A stretch of DNA of 64,000 bases from Niallia circulans NBRC 13626 (GCF_001591585.1 NZ_BCVE01000019.1:1-64000); one strand, 5' to 3'. Positions 53,425 through 62,728 are shown, counted from the first letter of the stretch. The notes: generated by a model from the letters alone, not told the origin. Translations and numbers: made by a program.

Positions 53425-54089
53425 ATTTTCACCCGATATCCGATGCCGCGAATCGTTTCAATGATTGTTGGATTTGAAGGATTCTTTTCAATTTTTTCTC
53501 GTAAATAACGAATATGAACCATTAAAGTCTTATCTCCTTCGATATATCGCTCGCCCCAAACGCCTTCATATAGCTGTTCCTTTGTTAATATTTGGTTCAA
53601 ATGTCGAATAAAGAATTGAAATAAATGATATTGTTTTCCTGTTAATTGAATTTCGCTTCCTGTGTCATTGTTTACTAATCTCATGTCTTTTGTATAAATA
53701 GTTAGATGTCGCAATTCTAATATATCGTCATTTTTTTGATATCTTCTTATTAATACTTCGACACGAGCTGCAAGCTCATCAGGATGAAAAGGTTTTGTTA
53801 AATAATCATCTGCAAAATGAAGACCTTCTATTTTATCCTCAATTGAGGTACGTGCGGAAAGCATTAAAATAGGCAAATCACTATTTTCTTTTTTGATACG
53901 CTTTCCGATAGAGAAACCATCTAATCCTGGTAACATTACGTCCAAAATGAGGATATCTACGGTTAATAGATACTCTTCCACTCCTTCGCCTGACTGTAGC
54001 CATGTTACTTCATATCCTCTTTCCGTTAGATCCTTTGTCACCCAGCTGCCTATATCACTTTGATCTTCTATATACAATACATGAACCAT
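53421..54089 (-). CDS. OmpR-family response regulator
   Basis: A 222-residue regulator: receiver domain with the acidic pocket ED (about 8-9), phosphoacceptor Asp in LILDVMLPG and Lys in YLTKPF, and an OmpR-type winged helix at the C-terminus (TKEQLYEGVWGERYIEGDKTLMVHIRYLREKIEKN). ATG 54089 with AAAGGAGG is preferred; the frame continues to 54134. It probably activates the adjacent ABC exporter operon. Confidence 0.93.
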   Translation of the reverse strand: MVHVLYIEDQSDIGSWVTKDLTERGYEVTWLQSGEGVEEYLLTVDILILDVMLPGLDGFSIGKRIKKENSDLPILMLSARTSIEDKIEGLHFADDYLTKPFHPDELAARVEVLIRRYQKNDDILELRHLTIYTKDMRLVNNDTGSEIQLTGKQYHLFQFFIRHLNQILTKEQLYEGVWGERYIEGDKTLMVHIRYLREKIEKNPSNPTIIETIRGIGYRVKI

Positions 54090-54711
54090 TTCTTCCTCCT
54101 TTTTAAAATAGCTGCTTTCTTTAACATATAACATACCTATATCAACCTATCAAAAGAGATCTTTGTTCCAACCTCTCCCTTGGCCTTGTTTCATCCACTG
54201 CTCAATCTAAAAAAACATCCTTTTTTACAATATTATCCAAGGGGTGGGTAAAGCTGTGCAACTTTTATAAACATATCGACTTTATTTTAAATCTACAGAA
54301 GATTTACCTCTTTTAATTTTTGATAGTATTCAAACGGATAGCCGTATCTACTAAAAGAATTCATACATGTTTGCCCGCTTAATGTAATTGATTAGTAGAG
54401 AGAAATATGACTATAAATTAATGAAAAGTGCCTTCCTAAAAATTATATCATTATTCTAATTAGTGGAGTAATTTCCAATATTAATTATAAATATATACCC
54501 GAATAGAAAATAATACATTTCAAATAGAGTGGCGTTTTTATTACAATAATTGCATAACAAATCTACTTTTTTTCCACATTTCATTTCTTTTTAAAAATGC
54601 ATTGAAATTAATTTTATAATAAATTATTCTTACATCATTATTGATCAATGAATTAACGAAAGGAATGGATGGATGTATTTGACGTCAATATGTCTATTCG
54701 AAAAGGTAGAA
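54090..54711. other. AT-rich intergenic region
   Basis: About 600 nt between the divergent response regulator and serine hydrolase genes. The part near 54090 holds the regulator's leader and the part near 54600-54711 the hydrolase's. I see no convincing ORF, terminator or operator apart from a small ATTGATCAAT palindrome near 54640. Confidence 0.5.
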
Positions 54712-55674
54712 ATGAATAATACTCCCATTTCTAAATTTGAAAATTTAATAAAAAAAGAATATGCAAATATAGCAGGCATTGTTATTAGAAAAAATGAAAG
54801 TTTGATTTATGAAAAATATTTTGATGGATACACCAAAGAGGATGTATTGCATATTGCATCTGTAACAAAAAGTGTTATATCAGTTCTTATTGGCATTGCA
54901 ATAGATAAAGGATATATAAAAAATATAGAACAGAAAGTATTAGAATTTTTTCCAGATTACACAGTTAAGCGTGGTGAAAAAACAATACAAAATATAACAA
55001 TAAAAAATTTGATGACAATGACTGCACCATATAAATACAAATCAGAGCCATATACAAAGATTTATACAAGTGACGACTGGGTAAAAGCTACACTGGATTT
55101 GCTAGGGGGAAAAGGCGATATTGGAGAATTTAAATATTCTACTGTTGGCACACATATTTTATCAGGTATACTTACTAATGCAACTGGTCAATGTGTAATT
55201 GATTTCGCGACAGAGAACTTGTTTAAACCTCTTGATATTAAAGCTCCTAATAGTGCATTTATACTAAATAAAGAAGAATATTTTGCCTTCCTTAAGGATA
55301 AACATGTAACTGGTTGGATTACAGATCCTAAAAGTGTAAACACTGCAGGTGGGGGGCTTACCTTAACACCTCGGGATATGGCAAAAATAGGTCAGTTATT
55401 TTTAAATAATGGTGTATGGAACGGTCATCAAATTCTCTCTTCCCAGTGGATAGAGGACAGCACAACGGAAAAAAGTCGATGGGGAAAGTTTTCATATGGA
55501 TACTTGTGGTGGATTGTTGATGATTATTGCTATGCAGCTTTTGGCGATGGGGGCAATGTAATTTATATAAACCCTAAACAGGAAATGGTAATTACTATTG
55601 CTTCTCGTTTTATGCCACGTGCCAAGGATAGAATTGAAATGATTAGAACGTATATAATGCCATTGTTCGAATAG
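54712..55674 (+). CDS. Serine hydrolase, class C beta-lactamase-like fold
   Basis: A 320-residue penicillin-binding-protein-like serine hydrolase. The catalytic SxxK is SVTKS (about 52-56 from this start), the YxN-equivalent is YSTVG (about 142), and the third motif is not the canonical KTG but lies near FGDGG. No signal peptide is visible, so it is probably cytosolic, like many esterase-type members. AAAAGG lies 5 nt before ATG 54712; ATG 54673 with AAAGGA is also possible and adds 13 residues. The substrate is unknown. Confidence 0.85.
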   Translation: MNNTPISKFENLIKKEYANIAGIVIRKNESLIYEKYFDGYTKEDVLHIASVTKSVISVLIGIAIDKGYIKNIEQKVLEFFPDYTVKRGEKTIQNITIKNLMTMTAPYKYKSEPYTKIYTSDDWVKATLDLLGGKGDIGEFKYSTVGTHILSGILTNATGQCVIDFATENLFKPLDIKAPNSAFILNKEEYFAFLKDKHVTGWITDPKSVNTAGGGLTLTPRDMAKIGQLFLNNGVWNGHQILSSQWIEDSTTEKSRWGKFSYGYLWWIVDDYCYAAFGDGGNVIYINPKQEMVITIASRFMPRAKDRIEMIRTYIMPLFE

Positions 55675-55689
55675 AGTCAAGAAATTGTG

Positions 55690-55812
55690 AAGTTTTCTGC
55701 TTGAACTCAGGTAACCGTGAGGGGAACAAGATAATAAAGTTCTTCAGTGCTCCGGAACAAGTGTTGAAAAACACTATTATTTCACCCCCATCCAAAACAG
55801 GACGGGGGTAAG
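55690..55812 (+). ncRNA. Chain of hairpins of unknown identity
   Basis: Seen on the plus strand: CTCA/TGAG around GGTAACCG (about 55706-55721); GTTC/GAAC (about 55739-55758); AGTGTT-GAAA-AACACT (55761-55776), a perfect stem with a GNRA tetraloop; and CCCCCaTCC/GGAcGGGGG (55786-55794 with 55801-55809). Both strands are also open as short frames. Such compact structure after a gene and next to a broken gene suggests a remnant of a mobile element end or a structured RNA, but I cannot identify it. Confidence 0.4.
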
Positions 55813-55893
55813 TAGAAGTATTCGACATTGAACAACTTAATTATAACCTTGACATTTTCTTTTTGTGGGTGGTATCAGCTTCACTGATACTCC

Positions 55894-56169
55894 TCAAGAT
55901 AACCGAGAACTTCTCTTTTGATAGGTGGTTCCATCTTCTTTTTTCTTAAAACCATTAGGAGTGATGCTATTAGTCTTAATCCCATCACACAAGTTGTTTG
56001 CTTCTAGCTTTTTTCAGTAATTAACCTCACATAAGTGCATAAAGTTAGCTGTATAGGGTTTTAGAGCTAACTCATAATAGCGTTTTTCTTTTACATTATA
56101 ATAAACATAAAAGACTTCTTGTTCAGCAGTTTTACCATAACCTCCAAAGCCTTTGTTGTCCCGTCTAAA
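55894..56169 (-). pseudogene. Broken gene remnant
   Basis: About 92 codons on the minus strand read like real protein (GFGGYGKTAEQEVFYVYYNV, then RYYELALKPYTANFMHLCEV, later SITPNGFKKKEDGTTYQK), interrupted by an in-frame TGA at 56016-56014 and closed by TGA at 55896. A TAA lies two codons upstream, and no start codon with a ribosome-binding site is present. It is probably a truncated, decaying gene; the family is not recognised. Confidence 0.5.
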
Positions 56170-56331
56170 TTAATTAGTATAGATATAAATTTAAAATTAT
56201 TATGAAGTGTTTTTTAGATTAAGTTACCGAATTCACATGTTGGAAATCAATAAACTTTCTCTCTAGTTTTTCTACAACCCTTTCTTATCAATTAAAAAGC
56301 CGAGAAATCTCTGGCTATTCCATTAATCTAA

Positions 56332-58314
56332 TCAAATCCTGCGTTTACTGACTCCATTAAAACACCAATGTACGGCAAACAGATGGGACATTGGTCCAAT
56401 AAGCAATCCATATGCAGCAGTCATAAGTATAATTTCAATTTCATTAGGTCTTTGTAACATGACAACAAAGATTACAAGTATAGTTCCTACAAACAATTCT
56501 TTTATCACACGGTTCTGAAGGATTCTCATCCATGACTGACCTGCTAATCGTAATGGGAAGTCACGTTTTGCCTGTGATGCTGCTGCAATTAATGACCTGA
56601 TTACAGTAGCAATACTGAAAGCAATCATCAGTGCAAACATGGAAAGATTCTGCAGCCATACAAGGTATGCTGCGAACTGAGCTTGTAGTATACCCTCTTC
56701 TGCGATGTAAACAATTTTTAGTTCCCCACTGATGCCGCGATTGCGCAGCGCCTTGGCATTAAGGCTGTGTTGTTCTAATAATTGCTGCGTAGCAGTTATA
56801 CCAGTAAACACTATGTTGCCACTCGAGACCATGGATGTCAAAGTCGTGTCATTAAAGCTGTCATACAGCGAGGGAACGACAACAAGCAGGATATCATCTC
56901 CAAAATAGAGACTTTCTCCCCCTCCCCCTTGTGCTACTGGAAGTTGGTATCCTTCGACTGGTTCGAAGAATTGTAATTGTTCGAATAGATACTTGGAATG
57001 CTCTTCTCTCGACAATATATCAACCTCTTCCTGGATTGCGTGAACAAGATCATTTGAAATGCTGCCGAGTGCAATTTTCGTTACAGTCGGCTGTTTCACT
57101 CCTTTAGAGACTAAGTCAAGCCAACGCTGGTTTACAAAAGAGACACCGGAGTACTCGCCAAAATCAAGCGGTGCCCACATTTCCTTTTTATAAGTATAAG
57201 AAAGCGCTACTGCATCCATCAATTCTGAATCCTTTATCATCCTGCCTATCATCGGCTGCATCCGATCCATTTCGTCAATATCTGTTGTGAACACAATTGA
57301 CGCTTGGTCTGAAAGCTTCTTCCACTGCGTCATTTCAGCTTCCTTAGCAGACGATTGTTTATAGGCAGACCAAGCAGGAGCAGTCGTAGCCACCACTAAA
57401 ACAAACGTCAGCGCTTGGATTACAATCGCTGCTGATCGGAGACTTTTTACAGCTGGCTGTCTAGTAGCTAGCATGAAAACACTCGGCCATGCAGAGGCTG
57501 ACATAATGAGTGCCACAAATATAGATATAGCAATAACAACTGCTTGTAAACTAATCAGTATTTTTAGGAAGGTACTAACATATATCCAGCCATGAAAAAT
57601 CCCTACATAGCTTGCCGCAATTATAGCTACTGTTCCTGCCGAGCCTATTAGCGCCACACAAAACTCTGTAAGGTCCTGCATTTGAATCCGTACAATTGAA
57701 GACCCACCCAAAACACGAAGTGCACGCCCTCTTGCCCTCACTAACAACCAGAACAGTGCAAGCGATGAGATCAGTGCAAGTGATGCAAAAATTACGGTTG
57801 TAAAACCTCTTTCTTGCACCACGAATATAAAACTATCAAAGATAGAGACATCCCTCCGGGTAACTTTTACTCCTTCATCTTTCAAAGTGTCTACAAACTC
57901 ATTCAAATGAGAAGTATCGCCAGTAACGAGGTAGACCCCATCGGGATAAGAATTGGCAAGACGATGTTTGCCGACGATTTCGACTTTATTATCACCGTTA
58001 AACCCAGTAATTTCATCGGGCAAATCTTCCTCATCATTAAGCGTAACAAAGATCTTGCCATCTCCATCGCTCGCAAGATCAGGGGCAATCTTGACCAGTC
58101 CAAGATCCAAGCGTGTATCGAGTTCTACTAACTTCGAAAATGCTTCAGTAATAGAGTACGCCGATTCATTGAAGGTAATGTTAAGCCTGCTTTCGCTGCC
58201 AATAGCTTGTGGGAAATCTCGATCATTCAGGTCGGTAATAATTGCAGCCAGCAGGACAAGTAAAATAAACAACGCACCCGATACAACCACTATGATACGC
58301 TTATAAATATTCAT
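56332..58314 (-). CDS. Bacteriocin-associated membrane protein (DUF1430, lactococcin-972 type)
   Basis: A 660-residue membrane protein: N-terminal helix (about 7-27), about 140 extracellular residues, a cluster of helices around 172-310, a second extracellular domain of about 220 residues, and three or four C-terminal helices. This layout and length match the permease/immunity protein of lactococcin-972-type ABC systems. A GGGAG site precedes the start. Its gene follows the 119-residue protein after 190 nt, a stretch in which I see no ORF with a ribosome-binding site. Confidence 0.8.
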   Translation of the reverse strand: MNIYKRIIVVVSGALFILLVLLAAIITDLNDRDFPQAIGSESRLNITFNESAYSITEAFSKLVELDTRLDLGLVKIAPDLASDGDGKIFVTLNDEEDLPDEITGFNGDNKVEIVGKHRLANSYPDGVYLVTGDTSHLNEFVDTLKDEGVKVTRRDVSIFDSFIFVVQERGFTTVIFASLALISSLALFWLLVRARGRALRVLGGSSIVRIQMQDLTEFCVALIGSAGTVAIIAASYVGIFHGWIYVSTFLKILISLQAVVIAISIFVALIMSASAWPSVFMLATRQPAVKSLRSAAIVIQALTFVLVVATTAPAWSAYKQSSAKEAEMTQWKKLSDQASIVFTTDIDEMDRMQPMIGRMIKDSELMDAVALSYTYKKEMWAPLDFGEYSGVSFVNQRWLDLVSKGVKQPTVTKIALGSISNDLVHAIQEEVDILSREEHSKYLFEQLQFFEPVEGYQLPVAQGGGGESLYFGDDILLVVVPSLYDSFNDTTLTSMVSSGNIVFTGITATQQLLEQHSLNAKALRNRGISGELKIVYIAEEGILQAQFAAYLVWLQNLSMFALMIAFSIATVIRSLIAAASQAKRDFPLRLAGQSWMRILQNRVIKELFVGTILVIFVVMLQRPNEIEIILMTAAYGLLIGPMSHLFAVHWCFNGVSKRRI

Positions 58315-58504
58315 CTCCCTTATCCACTCCTCTTTCCTTATGAAACTATTTATCCCTTGAATTACTGCCTATCATTCCCCTCTACAAGCTATATTAAAAA
58401 CTCTGTAGCATAGATGAAAGGGGTCATATTCGAGGGTTCTAGACGAAATACCCGTGTACAAGTATCAGAAACAACATTTTAGGCAAACAGTTGAAAAGAC
58501 AGTG

Positions 58505-58864
58505 TCAGCGCTTCACCAAATGAATCGGGACCCCAAATCCTTCACTATGAGAGAGTAAATTATTTATAGCATCACGATCTGATTTCGAATCATAGCTCAC
58601 CAAGATGAGTCCCCGTTTCAGATCATCTGAGCAAGGCTGACCAACCTCCACTTTAATCCCCTCTCCCAACTTTTCTATTTCCTTAGCTAAATTCGCATGA
58701 TCGTTCAAAGCAGCATTGGCTTCTGCAACTGATGGCAGCCGGTCGCATGGCGGGTGGGTATCTTTTGGTGATCCCGTTATCCAACCGTTTAGAAGCGCAA
58801 AGACTCCCATTACTAGTAGTAAACCAACAATGAAACTGATAATAATCTTAGAAATCGGCTTCAT
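58505..58864 (-). CDS. Small membrane-anchored accessory protein of the bacteriocin-type locus
   Basis: A 119-residue protein: one N-terminal membrane helix (about 7-27) and an extracellular part of about 90 residues with two Cys (CDRLPS about 40 and PCSDDL about 77) that could form a disulfide. AAGGAGG lies 5 nt upstream of the start and the gene begins 20 nt after the ATPase. No family recognised. Its position between ATPase and permease suggests it belongs to the same complex or is an immunity protein. Confidence 0.7.
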   Translation of the reverse strand: MKPISKIIISFIVGLLLVMGVFALLNGWITGSPKDTHPPCDRLPSVAEANAALNDHANLAKEIEKLGEGIKVEVGQPCSDDLKRGLILVSYDSKSDRDAINNLLSHSEGFGVPIHLVKR

Positions 58865-58884
58865 GCATATCCTCCTTATATTCT

Positions 58885-59541
58885 TTAGTTAACGTGACGT
58901 TCTTTTGAACCGACCTGATGAATGGCGCTGCATGCATCAATCATCTCGGAATCATGTGTTGAGATAATAACTGTTCGCCCAATTGAGGCAAAGTCCGCAA
59001 GCAATTCAATGACCTTATGCCGGTTCGCTGCATCAAGCGAAGCAGTTGGTTCATCAACAAAAAGCACATCTGCATTCTTATAGATAGCGCGAGCCAAGGC
59101 AAGTCTTTGCTTTTCACCTCCACTCAAATGTCCAGCTAACTCACTCTCCCGGTCTTTAAGACCTGTCTGTTCAAGTGATTGTACCAAGCGTTCTTTGTCT
59201 CCCAGGACACGCCGTCCAAGGATACCTGCCTTCATCGTAACATTGAAGGCAACCGACTCTTCATCCATAATGCCGTAATCCTGAAGTATGAACGCTGCAT
59301 GATCATGCCAGAAGCGACGTCGCGCTGCATTGCTGTACCTCGTGACATCATTCCCTCCAGACAGAATTTTCCCCTTATCAACCGGCAGCAACATTCCGAG
59401 GCAATGCAGGAGTGTGGTTTTTCCAGAACCACTCGCACCAACGAGGGCTGTCATTATACCGGGGTTACAACGAACAGACTCTCCATCTAGTACAAGCCGT
59501 CCACCGATTGTTACTGAAATGTCTTGAGCTTCAATCAGCAT
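58885..59541 (-). CDS. ABC ATPase, lactococcin-972 group bacteriocin exporter
   Basis: A 218-residue MacB/LolD-class ATPase: Walker A GASGSGKTTLLHCLG (about 34-48), signature HLSGGEKQRLALARAIY and Walker B VLFVDEPTASLD. Length and sequence pattern fit the ATPase of the putative lactococcin-972 group exporter. The ATG at 59541 overlaps the stop of a 39-codon ORF by 7 nt; the frame is open to a GTG at 59550. It works with the DUF1430 permease downstream. Confidence 0.85.
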   Translation of the reverse strand: MLIEAQDISVTIGGRLVLDGESVRCNPGIMTALVGASGSGKTTLLHCLGMLLPVDKGKILSGGNDVTRYSNAARRRFWHDHAAFILQDYGIMDEESVAFNVTMKAGILGRRVLGDKERLVQSLEQTGLKDRESELAGHLSGGEKQRLALARAIYKNADVLFVDEPTASLDAANRHKVIELLADFASIGRTVIISTHDSEMIDACSAIHQVGSKERHVN

Positions 59542-59654
59542 TTGCACCACCCACCAAACTCTACATTAGTTACAGATAATGCCACTATAGTGAACATCAT
59601 CTTGATAGCTTGATTCAAATCTTTTCCCTTTTGCCTATAGATAGTTTTGTTCAT
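59535..59654 (-). CDS. Small peptide, 39 residues, possible bacteriocin precursor or relic
   Basis: ATG 59654 has GGGAGG 10 nt upstream. The product begins MNKTIYRQKGKDLNQAIK (basic, polar), continues with a hydrophobic stretch MMFTIVALSVTNV and ends VEFGGWCKC with two Cys. The arrangement resembles a signal peptide followed by a very short mature part. Its stop overlaps the ATPase start by 7 nt, so translation is coupled. It may be a truncated lactococcin-972-like precursor, a novel peptide or only a translational leader. Confidence 0.55.
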   Translation of the reverse strand: MNKTIYRQKGKDLNQAIKMMFTIVALSVTNVEFGGWCKC

Positions 59655-59727
59655 ATATTTCATTCCTCCCTATTTCGTAATGAAATGAATCACCGGGAAC
59701 GCTTAATTGCTAAATAAAGTATAGGGC

Positions 59728-59755
59728 AAAAAAATAAACACCACTGAAATGGTGT
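59728..59755 (-). terminator. Terminator after the second histidine kinase
   Basis: ACACCA (59738-59743) pairs with TGGTGT (59750-59755), then TTATTTTTTT on the minus strand. It separates the two-component operon from the bacteriocin-type operon. Confidence 0.88.
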
Positions 59756-59767
59756 CTTAACAGGACC

Positions 59768-60841
59768 TTAATTTTTGGCAAAGAAATACACTTTTATCTT
59801 CGTCCCTTTATTCGGCTCACTTTCAATTTTAATCTGCCCACCTTGTTTTTCAATAAACTGTTTAGCAATAGACATTCCTAAACCTGACCCAAGATGGCGT
59901 TTATCCGTGGTTGTACCTCGGTAATATTGATTAAATAACTGTTTAATTGTTTTATCATCCATTCCACGGCCATTATCTTTAATTTCTATTAAAGTTGAAC
60001 CTTCTATAGTTTCTATGGAAACAGTAATAGTTGTTTCACGGGGATTATGATAGATAGCGTTCATAATAAAGTTTTCTAAAGCTCTTTTTAATAATGCTTG
60101 ATCAAAAGATAAGAAAATATCTCCCTCATCCTGGACTCTTAAATAAAAGTAATAATCATTAGCCAGCGGATACTGACGAATATCTTTCAAAACATTTTGT
60201 ACAAAAGTGACCAGATTCATAGTACGTAAATTCAATGGAATTTGCATTTTATCAAACTCATAAATAGCACCTAAATCATCAAGTAATTGCTCCATATACA
60301 ATGATTTTTCTTCAATGATTTTAGCAAACTCCTTCATTTCTTCTTCGTCCCAATTATGTTCTGAACGAAGCATGGCTGCATAGCCTTTAATGTACGATAA
60401 CGGTGTTTTTAAATCATGTGTCACTCCAGCGCTCCAGTTCTTTCTTATATCTTCAAGTTCCTTTCGCTCTTCCTCCGCTGCATTTAGTTGATATGTTAGT
60501 CCATCGAGCTTTGATTTAAGTTCCACAAATGGACCAAACTTCATCTTATTTAAGGGGAAATTCTTTATTGTATTAGGCATTTTAAAAACACCAAGTGATA
60601 ATTGATCAATCCAGCGTATAAAAAAGAAAAGGGGCTTCCTGATTTGACGGTCAATAATACGGCCAAGCAGAATAAGCATTCCAATGAATAATAACGGGAA
60701 TAAAACATAATTAACCAATCCGTTAATTCTTAAAGGAATGTTCAATAAGTTAAGGACTGAAAAGCCCGTTATAAAAAAGATAGCACCTATGGCTAAAAAA
60801 ATGATTATCAAAGCCAAGGATATTCTAGATTCTAATTTCAT
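59768..60841 (-). CDS. Sensor histidine kinase (bacteriocin-type locus)
   Basis: A 357-residue kinase with two close membrane segments (about 10-32 and 42-60) and almost no extracellular loop, i.e. an intramembrane-sensing type. HisKA phospho-His lies in WSAGVTHDLKTPLSYIKGYA (about 148), then a HATPase_c domain with NFIMNAIYH, EIKDNGRGMDD and SGLGMSIAKQFIE. ATG 60841 with AAAGGAG is chosen over the TTG at 60847. It is adjacent to its response regulator and upstream of the ABC operon. Confidence 0.91.
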   Translation of the reverse strand: MKLESRISLALIIIFLAIGAIFFITGFSVLNLLNIPLRINGLVNYVLFPLLFIGMLILLGRIIDRQIRKPLFFFIRWIDQLSLGVFKMPNTIKNFPLNKMKFGPFVELKSKLDGLTYQLNAAEEERKELEDIRKNWSAGVTHDLKTPLSYIKGYAAMLRSEHNWDEEEMKEFAKIIEEKSLYMEQLLDDLGAIYEFDKMQIPLNLRTMNLVTFVQNVLKDIRQYPLANDYYFYLRVQDEGDIFLSFDQALLKRALENFIMNAIYHNPRETTITVSIETIEGSTLIEIKDNGRGMDDKTIKQLFNQYYRGTTTDKRHLGSGLGMSIAKQFIEKQGGQIKIESEPNKGTKIKVYFFAKN

Positions 60842-60852
60842 TAGCAACTCCT

Positions 60853-61548
60853 TTAGTTTCCATGATTCAGCATATAACCCAATCCCCTAACATTTATTAA
60901 ATACTCCGGATGTTTAGGATCTTTTTCAATTTTTTGACGTAGACGACTAATATGGACCATAACCGTATTTTCTTTCCCAAAAATGTTATAATCCCCCCAA
61001 ATTTTTTCATACAGTTGTTCTACACTAAAAACCTGATTGGGATGTTGGCACATGAATTTTAGTAATTGGAACTCCTTAGCTGGGCAATTTATTTCTTTTT
61101 CCTCTACAATTAATTTTGCTTGGTCATAGTACAATGCAAACCGTTCTGTGCGAAACATCTTAACCATTTCCGGCAGTCTTTTTCTTTGACGATATAGAAT
61201 GGCCTTTATTCGAGCAACGACTTCAAGAGGATTGAACGGTTTCGTTATATAATCATCACCGCCCATAGAAAATCCGGTTAATTTGTCAATATCTGTAGTG
61301 CGAGCAGTCAAAAAGATAATGGGAACATCTGATATTTCTCTAATTTGTTGACACAATTCAAAACCGCTTATATCAGGCAGCATGACATCGAGCAATATTA
61401 GATCAATCTTGTGTTCCTTGACCTTTATTAATGCTTGATCCCCCGATTCAGCCTGATAGATTTGTTGAAATCCTTCTTTGTCCAATAAGCGTTTCAACAT
61501 TTTAATTAATCCTACTTCATCTTCTATAATAAGTATACTTTCGTTCAC
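60853..61548 (-). CDS. OmpR-family response regulator (bacteriocin-type locus)
   Basis: A 231-residue regulator: receiver with ED, the phosphorylated Asp in LILLDVMLPDISGFEL and Lys in DYITKPFNP, and a C-terminal OmpR winged helix (SVEQLYEKIWGDYNIFGKENTVMVHISRLRQKIEKD). The start is GTG with GAGGAGGG upstream. It probably governs the following ABC/peptide operon by proximity. Confidence 0.93.
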   Translation of the reverse strand: MNESILIIEDEVGLIKMLKRLLDKEGFQQIYQAESGDQALIKVKEHKIDLILLDVMLPDISGFELCQQIREISDVPIIFLTARTTDIDKLTGFSMGGDDYITKPFNPLEVVARIKAILYRQRKRLPEMVKMFRTERFALYYDQAKLIVEEKEINCPAKEFQLLKFMCQHPNQVFSVEQLYEKIWGDYNIFGKENTVMVHISRLRQKIEKDPKHPEYLINVRGLGYMLNHGN

Positions 61549-61668
61549 ATTTTCCCTCCTCTTATTTGGTTACGTATATATTGACGTTTTTAGTTAACTT
61601 AGAAGATTTTTTTGATAAGTGACCTTTCGAACTATGCTTTTCTTGACCTTTAACTAGTTTTTATATTC

Positions 61669-61691
61669 AAAAAAATGCTGATATTGCAGCA
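61669..61691 (-). terminator. Terminator after the unknown 268-residue gene
   Basis: TGCTG (61676-61680) pairs with CAGCA (61687-61691), then T7 on the minus strand. Confidence 0.75.
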
Positions 61692-61769
61692 CTTCTTAGG
61701 TTAATATGTCTTCAAACACTTTCATTTAGAAACATTTTCAGGCTTATTTTTTAGACCTGGTAAGAGATT

Positions 61770-62576
61770 TTAAGATAGTCTATTCGCTTCATCGATAAGT
61801 CCTATATTATACATGGATTCCAGCACAATTTTCTTTAACAATGGTTCATCTGATAGAACATGATGAAGTTGTATATCTCGAAATACAGCATATTGTGATG
61901 GTATTGGTGCACGAGATAAGTATGCTTTTAAAGCTGCTAAGTCTGGTTCAACGTCTTTATTAATTTTAAAAGGAATGTGCGTTTCATTAGCAAGAAATGG
62001 AGCAATTACACCAAGACCATCCTGGGTTTGAATAGTTATCTTTTTTTGTCGCTGCAATCTAAGCGTTTGAATATAGCGATAAGGATTAGCAATAATAGGC
62101 ATTTGAATGTTTTTTTCTAAAAAGTTATCGATATACTTTAATAATTGTCGTTCAGACTGAGGATGAAGTTCATCATCCACTTCCCGTTCCTTGAATACTA
62201 AATAACTGTCTTCATCAGCGAAATAATTATAAAATAAATCACTATCTGTGCAATTGATACGTAAAAATTCACGCAAATTTTTTGCGATTATAAGGGTTGG
62301 CTTTTCAAACTCCATTGGACTTATACAGACAATAGGCGCCTCTTCAAGGTCAGAAACCGATCCATAGTCTGTTAAAAACCCATAATGAATACCATCTACT
62401 CCAATATGGCCAAATACAATAACATCGCTTGGTGTGTTAAAATAGCGAAAGTCGGATAATGAAATATAAAAGTGAAGCCCATTATAAAAAGATTCACAAT
62501 CGCCAAGTTCCTTCTCTAATTCCATTAATTTTTGAAGGCTTGCTGGTATATCATACTTTCCAAAGTTGCGCTGCAT
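61770..62576 (-). CDS. Unknown soluble protein
   Basis: A 268-residue acidic cytosolic protein that I do not recognise with certainty. The N-terminal half (LQKLMELEKELGDCESFYNGLHFYISLSDFRYFNTPSDVIVFGHIGVDGIHYGFLTDYG) recalls SMI1/KNR4 (SUKH)-like proteins, which often serve as immunity proteins against toxins, but key conserved residues cannot be confirmed. The gene is single, with its own terminator. Confidence 0.65.
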   Translation of the reverse strand: MQRNFGKYDIPASLQKLMELEKELGDCESFYNGLHFYISLSDFRYFNTPSDVIVFGHIGVDGIHYGFLTDYGSVSDLEEAPIVCISPMEFEKPTLIIAKNLREFLRINCTDSDLFYNYFADEDSYLVFKEREVDDELHPQSERQLLKYIDNFLEKNIQMPIIANPYRYIQTLRLQRQKKITIQTQDGLGVIAPFLANETHIPFKINKDVEPDLAALKAYLSRAPIPSQYAVFRDIQLHHVLSDEPLLKKIVLESMYNIGLIDEANRLS

Positions 62577-62728
62577 TCAAAAACCGCCTTTTCTTTTTCC
62601 TTTATTTTACTATATTTGTTATTAGGAAACTACTTTATGGGCAATCTACTGAGTTAATGAAATACCCGCTACTCCCCTTCAATCATTCTCCCATTTGAAT
62701 ATGCATACCTCTTCCCTTCACTAAAAAA

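Noticed and set aside
55643-55828. 61-codon minus-strand ORF in the structured element
   Set aside because: It overlaps the hydrolase 3' end, has no ribosome-binding site, and the opposite strand is equally open; structure rather than coding seems to explain it.
57814-58306. Long plus-strand frames opposite the DUF1430 gene
   Set aside because: Shadows of a clear membrane-protein gene; no start signals.
58315-58504. Hidden bacteriocin gene between the 119-residue protein and the DUF1430 permease
   Set aside because: The only frames there are about a dozen codons or fewer, without Shine-Dalgarno sites.
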